A stretch of 64,000 bases of DNA, from contig CM033106.1 in NCBI GenBank assembly GCA_019321725.1, positions 27,392,118-27,456,117 on the forward strand. Reading direction: 5' to 3'. Every line of letters begins with the position of its first letter. The stretch's first letter is position 1. The notes below the pieces were generated by a model. The model was not told where the DNA came from, searched no databases, and saw only the letters and a program-made list of their open reading frames with translations. This document shows, in pieces, positions 1-12,410 of the stretch. The position numbers and the translations under genes were made by a program. Source of the stretch: Paulownia fortunei. Taxonomy: Eukaryota; Streptophyta; Magnoliopsida; Lamiales; Paulowniaceae.

Positions 1-282
1 TTTTTGTGGTGACGTAGAAAAAAGGCTCAATTTCCTAAATATAATTTTTTTCTCAAAGATATCCTCTTATAAAACTCCAAAGTATCTCACATTGAATCTT
101 TAGTTTCACAAATAGTTTTCGCCAAAACCTGCACTTACCAAGCATTGTTTTCTACTAGGGTCATGGAGCTTTTCTTATATTATATATAGGTGAAGAGTTG
201 ACGAGCCTATAAAAAGCTCTGGTGGAGTTCCTCACTATTATGAAGGAAAACCAAAAAAAGCTTCATAATTTGAAGTTTTATA

Positions 283-522
283 CTCTCTCCATCCCTATAA
301 AATGACTCACTAAACCGTTCAATTTGACTATTTTTCTTACTGCGATAATAAATAATATAATAAAGTCTTTAAAAGTTGATTGAATAATGTATCAACTATT
401 AAGATCTGAAAGTTTGATAACTTCAAATTATCAAAGAATCACTATGATAAGTTAGTCAAAATATTCAAGAGTTGGACTTCATAATGTAGCAAATGAAGCA
501 TTTATTTTGGACTGAGGGAGTG
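283..522. mobile_element. Stowaway-like MITE (Tc1/mariner type)
   Basis: Imperfect terminal inverted repeats are visible: the left end reads CTCTCTCCATCCC and the right end, read in reverse complement, CACTCCCTCAGTCC. A TA dinucleotide flanks each side (281-282 and 523-524), the usual target duplication. Length of about 240 bp, AT-rich interior and no coding capacity all fit a Stowaway MITE. It lies in what is probably a 5' intron of the OM64 gene. The family name rests on the terminal consensus only. Confidence 0.7.
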
Positions 523-524
523 TA

Positions 525-1437
525 TTTTTTAGTGAACACGAGAGGGAGGGAGGGGTTTTTCCATCCAAGTTACTAAGAGACCAAATGACCAACCACATAG
601 ATGAAATGTTTCGTGAATTAATGTGATGGATCAGGTGGTCTGGGTAATTGAATGCATTAACATTCAAATTCTTATGCCGAAATTTGAATCGTTTTCTTTA
701 CCAAGCAGTATGTATTCTACTGGAAAGGTCTCTTTACATTCATTTTTTAGATGAAGAGATGCCTCTGCAGGCATCTTTTTGAAGTCCATAAATTATTTCA
801 AAACTTCATAACAATCAATCTTTCCTTGCAGCTACGAGTTTATCTTCTTTTTTCATATTTTCTACATTTCTGTTCAAAACGTGGTTGAGTTCTTGCTCTA
901 CCATCTTTAAGGAGTATAGTATGAGAGATTAGTGTATGTAGGCTTTGTATCTAGGAGGTGGATTTTTTGAAAACCATTTAAATCATAGTGGGAGAAATTT
1001 ATACCTTAGAATAGTATATTTCTTATGTACACCGTATTTTATATTCATTTCTTCCATCACCTTTGTGTTCTTTTGTGTTTTCGCCAGAAACTCTTCATAA
1101 TTTCTCATCTACATAGCCAAAAAAGACGCGCTTAAAACTGTAGTTCCTTACAACACAACAACATAAAATCAAACAAAAAGTTCTTTATAATGCATGCTTT
1201 TATTAATTTCGGACATTTGTTGATGTCATTCTTTTATCTTCTACTTTTATGGATTCTATATTGTTATTGGACTACATGCTTGTTCTACACATCCTCTGGC
1301 CTTTATCATGGTTGCTTCCTTTTCTATCCAGTTGTGGTGATTTCATTAGATTATCATCCCCTAAAAGATGTTTATTGTGTTGTAAGTTGCATTTGCTTGT
1401 CAATTTTGCATTCTAACCTTGTAAACTGATATTGTAG
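525..1437 (+). other. Non-coding stretch, probably intron of the OM64 gene
   Basis: No open frame here resembles the N-terminal half of OM64. The stretch is T-rich and ends in a good 3' splice site (ATTGTAG, AG at 1436-1437). Since the next exon begins in the middle of a codon, the stretch is best read as the 3' part of an intron whose 5' exons lie before the window. Nothing else is seen in it. Confidence 0.6.
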
Positions 1438-4400
1438 GTACTGATACAATTGGTTGTATAAGAGTACCAGCCTCATTTTGTGGCCTCCTTGGATTCAGAC
1501 CATCTCATGGAATTGTGTCTACAATTGGTGTTTTGCCGAACTCCCAAAGTTTGGACACTGTTGGTATGTAATCATGGTGTACCCTGCAATTTCAAATGTT
1601 TGAAATTCTTATGGCATGCTACTTGTTTGCAATGCCAAAACTTGCGCATGAAAGTTCACCAGCATTTGTAATAAAACATTATTGTCTGCATTAACTAGGC
1701 CTTCTTTCATGCTAGAGGCAAGTTAAGTAGATCTAATATCTGAGCTAATATGCAAATGGATTAAAATGAGATGCATGATTTTACAACATTGGAAGCTAAA
1801 TTTCATGGTTTTGGTCATTACCGATCATTCTGTTGTCATGGGTACTTCAATTCAACACCCAATGCTTCCTGTCTTTCTAGATTCAAAATAATAAATTGGT
1901 CAGGCCATTATAGCATATGATGGTAATAGTAATTTCTTTTTTTGTCAATAATTATTATTTAACATTAATAACAATACTGCTTCAGGATGGTTGGCATCTG
2001 ATCCATCTGTTTTGCATCGTGTGGGATGTGCTCTACTTCACTTTAATGCATTAGAATCTAAAAGGATGCGACGCATAATTATAGCTGATGATCTTTTCCA
2101 GCTTTCTAAGGTTCCCTTGCAGAAGACTGTCTATGTTGTGAGCAAAGCAACAGAGAAGTTGTCTGGCTGTAAGTTTCTTTTTTCTTTTTTTTTTTTAATT
2201 GGTATGATATATAATGCTTTCTTTCTCTGCTGACGATAAATTGATTAATAAAGTTCAAAATAACTGTTTGTCAATATTGTTCTGATTAAGTTGCAATTAT
2301 TTTTTGGGCGCAAAATAATAATTGAAATTTTTATGTGGCTCTCCTTCCATTTGTTTCTAAATTTGCAGACCAGACACCTAAGCATATGAATTTTGGGCAG
2401 TACATTGCTTCAAATGTGCCCAGCCTAAAATTTTTCTGTGAAGAATCGACAAACCAGCAAGCTGGAATATCTACTTTGAGAGCACTCTCTTCTGCAATGC
2501 TTTTTCTTCAAAGGTTTTGCCCAAACACTTGAACATTTTTGCTACATTGATCTGGCCATTCGACATTTAAAAAATTATGCTGTCTTATATCATTGCTGTA
2601 CCTTTTTTTTAAACATTATCTTGAGCCATAGGTGTAACTAATTGACTTTAGTTTTCAGTCTGTGAGTTCCATTTTTGAGCTCCTTGGAAATATTTTCATT
2701 TCTCCCTGTTGTAGAAGGGAGGACAAAGGAAAGAAAACTTTATTTGGACGCAAGGGTCAAAGTTGGCCTTCTTTTTCAATTGAAGCCTTGAATTTTCTCT
2801 GACCAGCTTTTTTGCTTTCAGATATGAGTTCAAAATAAATCATGAAGAGTGGATTAAATCAGTCAAACCCAAATTAGGTCCTGACGTCTCCAGTCGTGTT
2901 CGGGCAGCAATAAACACAACCCAAGAGAATGTCAAAAATCTTTACAAAGTTAGAATTGAAATGCGAGCTGCTCTACAAAGTCTCTTGAAGGTACGTATTT
3001 TGATCAGTGGATCCTTTTTCCATCTTGCATTGTGGAGATTGACAGGGGGAGATATTGAAGAATCTGCTCTTTAGTTTCTGTATTCATAAATTTTTGATAA
3101 TACCATGATTGAGATTTCAATGGGTTGATTGGCTTAAAGCAAACCATGATTTAGTTGCAACATGGTATCCATATCAAAATTTTAGCACATCCACCTCTTA
3201 ACTTGATATCCGAGCACGTAGTGTAGTGTATACAGGATGAGAGAACAGATTTAGTTGTCTAGAAAATCAAAATTTACATATCTTTCCTGTTGCACCGTTT
3301 TGAACTTGTAATTTCATTTGAATCTAGAGGTTTATATCAATAGTGATTGGTTGGATACATGATTACAATCATCCTTGCCATCGTCAGTTAGAATGCTACT
3401 GTTGACCCTTATCAAAGTGATAGAGTAAATCTAGGATGAACCGCAGAATTTATGGTCCTTCCTTAAGTTGCGCATTAGGACTCATGAAGTATTACAGAAT
3501 CTTTGGTATCCAAACACTTCTCATTTTAATGGGAACTTTAATCTTCTATTGATATTAGGTATCTGTGTGGGATTATAGCTGTGTGGATGATGTATGGGAA
3601 AGATATGCGACACATTGTCCTATTTAGCGGCTAACATCAAAACCATGAGATCTTATGGAAAAAACTGAAATATTTATTAGATTTGGGTTAATGGATCTGG
3701 ACTTAAGAGATCAGGTTATACAGAGGTCTAATGAGTGTATGCTTTGAAGAAGGTTTGAAATCCCTTGTCTTGTATCTGAAGTTGCAAGGATGACCTTGTT
3801 AATTTCTGAATGTTATTTTGACATACATTCAAATTGACCTTACAGTCATTATCTTTATTAGTTGGACCTTTACTTCTTCTGTTGAATAAATTTGACAATT
3901 TCTCCATTTTTAGTTGTTGCTTTGCTCTAATTGGTTTTTATGTCTCTGCTTGATTTTTGAAGGATGATGGGATATTAGTAATTCCCACAGTGGCTGATCC
4001 TCCACTCAAGCTGAATTCCAAGAGAGGTCTCCCTGCTGAGTTTCATGACAGAATGCATGCTTTGTTGAGCATTGCAAATATGTCTGGAGGTTGTCAGGTA
4101 ATCTATATTGCAAGGTTTCAGCTGCTTGTCACAATTCTTGCTCTTGTGTCCAACCTTTCGCAAAAGACTTTATGATCTCTTACCCCTGGTCTCTCATAGT
4201 CATGAGATTATCTTCTTGTCCTTGTTCTTTTTTTTTTTTTTTTCTTTTTTCGATGTTCAGGTTGCCATTCCACTTGGGAAACATGATGACTCTCCAATTT
4301 CTGTATCATTTATTGCATCACATGGAACTGATAAATTCCTACTTGATATGGTCTTGGATATGTATTCTTCTCTTCAAGAAGAAGCCAGCTCTATTTCCGG

Positions 4401-7364
4401 TTCCTCTCCTTTGCCAGATACCAATGGTAACATGGATGCTGCTGAGCTTCTTAAAGAAAAGGTGCATTTCTCTTCTCATCAACTAATTTTCTCATTTTTC
4501 TGGGGGTTTGTTCTTAATTTTTCTTGTGATCATATCAGAATTTGGTCAAATGATGGAGTGCTATCACTTCTTCTGCTCATATTACATCATACTATTTGCT
4601 TTCATGAACTACTTGTTTTGATGGAATCTGCAGTTAATTGTGATCGTGCTTGTTAAGTGAATACTTGGCTTCTTGTTTTCTTTGTCTTGTGGATCAACTG
4701 TCGCCCCTCTTCGGCAACTTTACCTCTTTATCTGAATAGCTCTATCAACACAACTTTAACCCTGTTACTTTTTGTCCAAAATCATTCTGGATGTCTAAAA
4801 CCTGCACATACTTGAATCTGATCAAAAAGAGAAAAAGAAAAAACAAAAGGAAAAAGAAGTGAAAAAAAAAATGATGGCTAATGATTTGAATACATAGCAG
4901 ATGGTGACTGAGATGATCAAGCTTCCAAAAAGTGAGATAAATATCAAGGACTGAAAATTAGATTTGTGGCCCTTGTAACAATCCAAACTGCAAAAAGGGT
5001 GACATTAGATGTTTGGATATAAGTGTGCTAGAATGCTTTCCAAAAGCTATTGGGTGTTTTCTGAGTTTAAGTGATAGAGGATGACTATAGTGGGATTCAA
5101 ATCGGATAGTTTCTCCGGTAATGTCTTCTAACACTCAGTTTGTTCATATGTGACAAATATTACACATGTTGGAGTTGGGATGTATGTTTAACCTGTTTTT
5201 CCTGTGATCCATAATGTCATCTGTTCTAAAATTCCTGTTTTACTGGATAAAGATAAGTTCTCTTGTGACATTGATGGAGTTTCTTAGTGGATTTTGTAAG
5301 TGCTTGCTTGCTAAGTTAAAAAAGGAAATTAAAAAAAATGTTATTAATATCTGTATTTGCTTGCATGTAGTAAGCTTGATCATCCAGGCAATGTAGAATC
5401 TCTCTGAATTATAGTTGTGTTATGTATTCCTTTTTCTCTTACATTTTTTGTCCATGGAGTAGTATATGATTGACAGTCTTGTTCCCCAGGTATTTTTCTG
5501 TTTTATGTGATGCATGCCTTCTGTTTACATGATGTTTGCCATTTTTTTAAATTTGTTTTGCAGGGGAATGCAGCATATAAGGGAAAACAGTGGAATAAGG
5601 CTGTAAGTTACTATACAGAGGCGATAAAATTGAAAGATGCAAATGCAACTTACTATTCCAATCGTGCAGCTGCTTATTTGGAGTTGGGATGGTTGGATGC
5701 ATCCTATACTTTTTGTACAGTAGTCTTTTGTTTGTGATATCACTTTGGAGATTTTTCCTTATTAGTAGTTTTTTATGCAGCTTCCAACAAGCTGAAGAGG
5801 ATTGCAGTAAGGCAATATCTCTGGATAAGAAGGTGAGGGGAGCTTGTTATTTCTCTTTCCATAATACTAATGGTTTGCCGGTGTTTTATGTCTATGTATT
5901 TTCTCACTTCTTTAATGTGGTCATATGGTATGATTTGCCCATCTCCTATCATGAAGGGTGTTAGCTTTTAAGTGGAAGTGGTACCAGCTCTTTGTACCAG
6001 AATTTGGTGATTAGTACAAAACTTTTAATCTGCTTGATTCATCTCTTTTGCTCACTTCATATATCTCAACAGACCCATTATCAAAGGATGTAGCTCGCTG
6101 TTATGGAATGCTCTTTGAAAGGATGACTTTTTAGTCAATTATATGTCAAAATTCTGACACAATTTTACAGTCTTAAATAATTTTGGCTGTTTGATCTAAT
6201 TAATAGCATATTTACTGGGGGACCTTTTTCACCCATTTTGTGCTGCCAACAAAGTAGAAGCAACCCAATATTTCATGTTAACTGCATTCTTAATGTCTAC
6301 ATGTGGAATTTTCTTTTTGAATCATCACTGTAGAGATTGATTGGCTCACCTGTCGCATGAAAAGCCTGACTATGAGCTTCATTGGAGGTTCAAGTGAATT
6401 GTAGCCCATATAGTTCATTGTTCTATTGCTGCATAGTTTTATTTTATTGATCCTTTCTGTTGCCGTGCACAAAGAAAGAAATGAAATGTGCAGGCAAAAG
6501 CATGCTAAAGAACTCTTCACTCAAATGATCTCTGACTCAATTTGTTTCCCGCATCTGCAGTATGTGAAGGCCTATTTGAGACGAGGGACAGCTAGGGAAT
6601 CACTGCTTTTCTACAGAGAGGCTCTTCAAGGTCAGCGAACACTTACAAGTCTTCTTTATTACATGATAGTTACATACATGTTTATGGTTTCAGCTCTCAC
6701 CATGTTGTTGCTATCCTTTTGAAAATCTGCCTGCCTTCCAATGGATCTAGAGTTTGGGTTAGGCAATGGTCAATACATCCCATCTTGTAAAAATAATTCT
6801 GATACTTTGAATTTTTTGTTATGGACTTCTGGGGCTCTAGTCAAATAAGAAGTGGACTAATAGAATTCTACAGGTTATCTTGAAGTTATCCATTTGGAAT
6901 TTTTTGTGTTAGAAGCTTTATCCTGTTAGGTACAAAATTAAGTTGGAAGTTAACATAGAATTCAGTTTCATGCATGAACTCAACTTTCTATCCAATCATT
7001 ATCAACCTTTGGGAAGCTGAGTTATGTAAAATTGACTACCCCACATCCATTAGATTTCCCTTGGCCTGAGAATATTGATGTTGTTTCTGTGACTTGGATC
7101 AAGTTTAGATTAGAGGTTAGAGGTACACCATGTCTTTTCCTGTCATCACCAGATCTGTATACTAATCACAACGATATCATTAAATTTTAATTCACGTGGA
7201 GAATGCCTACTAAATTTTACTGAATTTAACTTGGTATCCTTGTATTTTTATTAGTGACATTTCTTTCTTGTCTCATAGCAGATTTCAAGCATGCACTTGT
7301 TCTGGAACCGCAGAATAAGGTTGCCACTCTAGCTGAAAAGAGACTAAGGAAATTGATCAGTTGA
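1438..7364 (+). CDS. OM64: OM64 / Toc64-family outer-membrane TPR receptor, 5'-truncated by window
   Basis: Ten exons: 1438-1563, 1986-2168, 2369-2513, 2822-2990, 3963-4097, 4261-4461, 5564-5691, 5781-5832, 6561-6630, 7282-7364. Together they encode 429 residues ending in TGA. The first part is the amidase-like domain (DTIGCIRVPASFCG, then LGFRPSHG and GVLPNSQSLDTVGW). The last ~120 residues are three TPR repeats (GNAAYKGKQWNKAV; CFQQAEEDCSKAI; VKAYLRRGTARESLLFYREA). Several stretches, for example TPKHMNFGQY, match the mitochondrial paralogue OM64 better than chloroplast Toc64. Family knowledge: the TPR domain binds Hsp90/Hsp70-delivered preproteins at the outer membrane and the amidase domain is catalytically dead. 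The nucleophile serine position is Cys here. The N-terminal anchor and about 175 residues should lie upstream of the window. The intron after exon 7 is short (89 bp). A pseudogene is unlikely because all splice sites and frames hold. Confidence 0.9.
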
Positions 7365-7843
7365 GTCTTCTGCCGTTTTATCTGGTAATTATTGGTGGAT
7401 ATACGATGTTGAATACAGAACAGCTGTTGTATTATACACCGATTCTTTGAGGAAAATTCTCGAGGTCAAAGTGGACAAAGTTGCAATGAACTGTACGAGA
7501 ATAGGAATAAAATCAATTTTCACCCTTTTGATTTTGAAATGTGTATATATTTGTTGTTTAGCTTCCAACAACGGAACTATAGACTAACATAAGATTGGAT
7601 TTTGTCCATTTGGTTGTCAGTGCCTAGGTTTTCTTATGCTAATGATATCTGCAATGATTAATCTTGTGTTTTAGTAATGGAAACACGTTCGTCTTCAGGA
7701 TCTCCAACACCATCAAACACTCATGTTTCTCTTGATTCTCTTTTCTTGTCTTAGTATTCATGGATTTCTAGCTTGTACAAATGTTTTAACCGTCTTGGAG
7801 TTGCTTTAGAACCAGTGGCTTTAGTTATGTTGCCGCCTTCGTT

Positions 7844-7845
<2 letters not shown>

Positions 7846-7888
<43 letters not shown>

Positions 7889-7945
7889 TTATATATAGGT
7901 ATTTATCGATTAAATATATATATATAGGTATTTATCGATTAAATA
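7846..7945. repeat. CA/TA microsatellite and short tandem repeat
   Basis: A (CA)n run at 7846-7872 passes into (TA)n. It is followed by two copies of a ~27-bp unit containing GGTATTTATCGATTAAATAT (ending near 7917 and 7945). The repeat is simple non-coding DNA and a likely polymorphic marker. Confidence 0.85.
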
Positions 7946-8028
7946 TATTATTTTATTATAATATTAAGTAACACTAAATTAACAATCATCATATGATTGC
8001 CATTCAAACCCCAAATTGAAAAGTTTCA

Positions 8029-8456
8029 GGGCTTGTTTGGTTTCATTTTTAAGCTCTGGTTTTGTGTTTTCTACTACTTAAAATATAAAAAATATGTTTA
8101 TTTTATTCATTTTTAACAAAAATATTAATTTTTATATTTTCATACTTATAACATGGATTTCAAATTATTAAAATTTGATATGATTTATTAACTTTTAAAT
8201 ATTTAGAATTTATTAAATAATAATTCTCTTCCTTCTAAGGGATTGTAATAAATTATATAATAGTTTGATTGATGTGATATAAAAAACAATTGAGATTTAT
8301 AATTATTATTCTTACATGAAAATATTATTTTTGATCTAATAAAGTTAATATTTTTACACTAGATTAAACATATTTTATTTTTACATAAAAATAAAAATAT
8401 ATTTAAAACCACTAAAAATGAAAAAAGGAAATTGGAAAATGAAACCACACAACGCC
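8029..8456. mobile_element. MITE with GGGCTTGTTTGG-type termini (PIF/Harbinger- or hAT-like)
   Basis: The left end GGGCTTGTTTGGTTTCATTT and the reverse complement of the right end GGCGTTGTGTGGTTTCATTT form an inverted repeat of about 21 bp with three mismatches. The interior is very AT-rich and non-coding, about 428 bp in all. Flanking trinucleotides (TCA left, TTA right) could be a decayed TTA target duplication as in Tourist/Harbinger MITEs, but this is not clean. The superfamily is therefore uncertain. It sits about 0.5 kb upstream of the hydrolase start codon. Confidence 0.6.
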
Positions 8457-8922
8457 TTAGAATCCTAATTTGCAATTTAGTGGCTACAGTTTTAAAGACT
8501 TCATGGTTTGGAGGATTGTTTTTTTTGTAATCATATAATGCTATCTATAGAGAATGAAGCAAAAGATTGGCAATTTTGGGTTCCTAGATATATAGCGAAA
8601 TAAACGCCTACAAATACCCAAGTTGTGTCCATCCTCAAATCTTCCATCTCAAAAGACACCCGAAAATAGTTCTCTCTCTCCTCTGAAAACCCCGTCAATC
8701 CCTGTCACACCAATTCCTCCATCCATAAATGAAATCGACGTGATCACCTCTAGTATACCCTTCCCTTCCAAGGTGAAGTCAAACATTTTCTTGATTTTGA
8801 AAACATATCCAGTAATCTTTATAGATATATATATATATATATCATCATCATCAAGTCTTTCATCACGTACGGCTGTGCAGGGGCCTCGGGAAAAGTATAC
8901 AACTCTTGTGTAGCCTGTAAAA

Positions 8923-11434
8923 ATGGCCAGATGCTTGAGCCTTACGGGATCGGCGGATTTTCTGTACCGGAGCGTCTTCTCCTATTCGGGGCTCCGTTCC
9001 GTGAAAACGGATTTACACGACGGCACCACCATGCATTGCTGGGTGCCCAGGTCCCATAAACAGTCGAAACCGAACCTCCTCTTGGTCCACGGATTTGGCG
9101 CCAACGCCATGTGGCAGTACGGCGAATTGCTCCGCCACCTGATGCCGCGCTTCAACATATACGTGCCGGACCTGATCTTCTTCGGGGAGTCGTCGACGCA
9201 GCGGTCGGAGAGGAGCGAGGCGTTCCAGGCGCAATGCGTGATGCGGTTGATGGAGGCGCACGGGGTGCAGAGGATGAGCTTGGTGGGGATCAGCTATGGC
9301 GGGTTCGTGGGTTACAGCATGGCGGCGCAGTTTCCGGAGGCGGTGGAGAAGGTGGTGCTGTGCTGCACGGGGGTGTGTTTGGAGGAGAAGGATTTGAGGG
9401 AAGGGTTGTTTGAGGTGGCGGATTTGGACGAGGCGGCCAGCATTCTGATGCCGCAGACGCCGGAGAAATTGAGGGAGTTGATGAAGTTTGCGTTTGTTAG
9501 GCCTGTGAAGGGGGTTCCTTCTTGCTTCCTCTCTGATTACATTGATGTGAGTTTTTTTGAATTTTAGTTTATGCTACCTCTTTACCTTTTTTTAAATATA
9601 TATTTATATGTATTATATACATGTAAATATAAATCTACCTATGTATGTAATTACTAAAAGATTTATGGAGATAGGGATGTGAGTACAAAGAAAAATAAAA
9701 AATAAAAAAATACTAGTGTAATCTGTAGATTATATATTTGTAGACTATATATTACCGGAAAAAAGAGACTTGTTGCTTTTTAATAAAGAAATGTAACTGC
9801 ATTCTAAAATATATTACAAAATACTTTTTTGTTGGACAAGTCATTGGCCGTGTTGGATTCTTTATTTCTTGGACCCATAATGTTTTGGAGAATTGTTGTG
9901 TCTATATAATATTTGATGCATGTCTGGTAGAATGTATATATTGTTTAAAGTGTGATTTCAAACATGTGAAATTACATGAAATACATGCACAATTTATCGG
10001 AGTAAGTCCGAATAATCTTTTTCTACACTTGTGTAGAAACCAATTATGTGAGATGAAAGAATAATAAATACATCGTGGCAATTGGAAAATTCTCATCTTA
10101 GTCCTAGTCCTAGACTAATCATATGGTAAGTTTGACATTTTTTGCATGTACATGATAAACCTAAATTCATTTGGATTCACCTAAATTAGGTTTGGCGATT
10201 TAGCTTCCAACAGAACAAAAATACCAAGAAAATAATTTCAATTGAGATTACTGTATTTCAAGTCATACTTTTGCTTATAGGTATGAAATGATTGAATTAC
10301 ATACTTCTTTAGCGTATAGGAATGAAATGATTGAATTACATACTTCTTTAGCGTATAGGAATGAAATGATTGAATTACTCTTTGTATGCGTTGAATGTTT
10401 TTTGGCTTAATTGAATGCTTTATGGTATTATTAGCCTCTAGACAAGGTTTAAATATGGTCTTTGTGAATGGTGTTTTTGTTTCATGGCCAGGTTTTCTGT
10501 ACAGATCATGTGGCACAGAAAAGGGAACTCATTCAAGCTTTAATCAAAGACAGGCAGCTCTCTAAGATTCCTAAGATAGAACAGGTTTGGACTTGGACCT
10601 TTTCCGATTCTATTGTTCTATTGGAAGTGTCTTAGTCTTTTAAAGCACTGCGACTTGCGTATTCATCTGACAAATGACCACAAATTTTGTTCTGTTACAG
10701 CCCACATTAATAATATGGGGAGAGCAGGACAAAATATTTCCAATGGAGTTGGGGCACAGGCTCAAAAGGTAAAGAACACTTCAACTAATGTGTAAAAATT
10801 GTGAAATTTGTTGAAATATTTTCGTTAGGCCCGGATTTAGTACCGCGCCCCATCACGGGATAAGCAATTTGGCACCATTTATGTGATTGATTCTCATTCT
10901 GTTTCTAAACAAGAATTGATTACAAAATAAGTACAATTATATATTTTTTTTTAATTAACGTAAAATGTTCAATACTCATGGGATCATTACGAAGAAATCA
11001 TATAACACATTCTAGAAGATTAAGAAGCATGCAATTATACTTATCATGTAATTGATTATTTATTTCATTGGTGAACTGATTGGTTCATATTCTAGTACCT
11101 TTAAGAGAGGAATTGATTACAAAATAAATGGATTATACTTGTTGCTTGAGTGCGTCAGAATTGGGTTTGAACTAAAAATTTCCTTTGTACAATTTTATTT
11201 TACTTAAATTGTATTATTGCGGATTTTCATATATTTGATTCCTCAAGTGTTTGAGAATTTTGAGGTAATATTTGCAGGCACATTGGAGATAATGCAAGAT
11301 TAGAAATGATAAAGAATGCAGGACATGCTGTGAACATTGAAAAGCCAAAGCAATTTGCCAAGCATTTGAAATCATTTCTCGTTGGTTCCCACTCATCTCA
11401 ACGACACAAGACTCTCTTCTGGGGCAGCCCCTGA
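8923..11434 (+). CDS. alpha/beta hydrolase fold protein (MHPC/BphD-like plant family)
   Basis: Four exons, 8923-9546, 10492-10584, 10701-10768 and 11278-11434, give 313 residues. Visible landmarks are the oxyanion-hole motif HGFGANAMWQY near residue 52, the nucleophile elbow GISYGG near residue 124, the acid in GEQDKIFP near residue 245, and the catalytic His in AGHAVNIEKP near residue 280, so the Ser-Asp-His triad is complete. Plants have a small family of such proteins, usually annotated only as alpha/beta hydrolases or as 2-hydroxymuconate-semialdehyde-hydrolase-like. The substrate is unknown and I do not assign one. No signal peptide is obvious. Exon 1 is strikingly GC-rich (GGCGG/GGAGG codons) against AT-rich surroundings, which creates long antisense open frames that are only shadows. 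The ATG at 8923 is the first in frame and follows an AAAA context. Confidence 0.88.
10279..10378. repeat. 39-bp tandem repeat, about 2.6 copies
   Basis: Units start at 10279, 10318 and 10357. Each contains GAAATGATTGAATTAC followed by ATACTTCTTTAGCGTATAGG. The second and third copies are nearly identical to the first over their length. The array lies in intron 1 of the alpha/beta hydrolase, about 110 bp before exon 2. Confidence 0.9.
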
Positions 11435-12370
11435 CACCATCCTCTGACTCATCGAACATAATTAAAGATATTATTTATTAATATTAATCTTGTAAGCTAT
11501 ATAATTCTTTCATTAATTTTTTAGTAGCACACTTTTATTTTTTATTTTTTATTTTTTATTTTTTTTATACTTTTACAATGTACAGTAATCTTTATTTTTT
11601 CATTATATGATTTAATTTATATAAGATTTATTAAGTTTAATTGCTTAGACACAGGGTAAGTATTCCATCATATGAGGTTTATAATCACTGGAGTTCTACT
11701 TAAATGGTTAGTTTCAATTTGTATTAGTTTTGTGTAAAAGAGCTTTCAAAGACAACTTAAGAGTTGGTATAAGTACTTATTGCAACTTTAGGTATTAGAT
11801 TATTAGTTGTAGTAACTTAAAAACAAAAAGTGGATGACGTAAATTGGCATAATTTTCTCTGTCCTAAAGTATCTAGCACACTTTTTTATTCAAGTTTACT
11901 TTGATATTATATGAGAAGGAAATACATACGTTCTAAACTGAGTTTTGCTCATATGTCTTGGCTTCTAATGTACATTAACTTATTTCACCATATGACTTCG
12001 TGTGAAATTACGTTTAATCCAAATTAAGTTAAAAAAGTTATACCTTGAGGTTATCAGATTCAATAGAGACAAATTCATTTGTAAATCTAATTGAAATTTT
12101 ACAGACTAATATTGATGAAGAGTGAACTACAAAGACTAAAATGAAATTAATAGTAAAACAAGGGACCAAAATAACAATTATCATCATATGAATCATCCAA
12201 TCCTTTGAAAGAGCACTGCCTAATGACTGAAGTTATGCATTTTTCTTTTAATCTTTGAGGTTCACTGAATTCATGCTGCACTTACTATTTTTATCTCACC
12301 TTATCTAATTGTCACATTTAATATTTTATTATTTTATTCATTGATTTTAGTGTAATAATTGACATTGTGC

Positions 12371-12410
12371 AACTGTGGATGAAATATTCATTACTATTTC
12401 ATCCACAGTT
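12371..12410. repeat. Perfect 15-bp inverted repeat with 10-nt loop
   Basis: The left arm 12371-12385 (AACTGTGGATGAAAT) is exactly complementary to the right arm 12396-12410 (ATTTCATCCACAGTT), with a 10-nt loop. The pairing extends imperfectly outward (TGCAAC against GTTGCA). No poly-U terminator context or coding role is evident. Confidence 0.8.

Larger units (their letters stand above)
7365..8922. other. Intergenic region between OM64 and the alpha/beta hydrolase
   Basis: It holds the OM64 3' UTR (AATAAA-like signal near 7508), a CA/TA microsatellite with a short tandem repeat (7846-7945), a MITE (8029-8456) and the hydrolase promoter. A possible TATA element (ATATATAG) sits near 8588, and a CT-rich leader (TTCTCTCTCTCCTCTG) near 8671. 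No gene is seen. Confidence 0.6.

Noticed and set aside
1..1437. Possible N-terminal exons of OM64 before the first recognised exon
   Set aside because: No frame encodes the membrane anchor or early amidase motifs, so the missing exons are taken to lie upstream of the window.
4091..4656. Overlapping plus-strand open frames inside the OM64 gene
   Set aside because: They read through introns in shifted frames. The exons at 3963-4097 and 4261-4461 explain the coding signal.
9013..9413. Long open frames on both strands overlapping the first exon of the alpha/beta hydrolase
   Set aside because: They arise from the GC-rich codons of the real exon. They have no family features, whereas the hydrolase frame carries the complete triad and splices cleanly.
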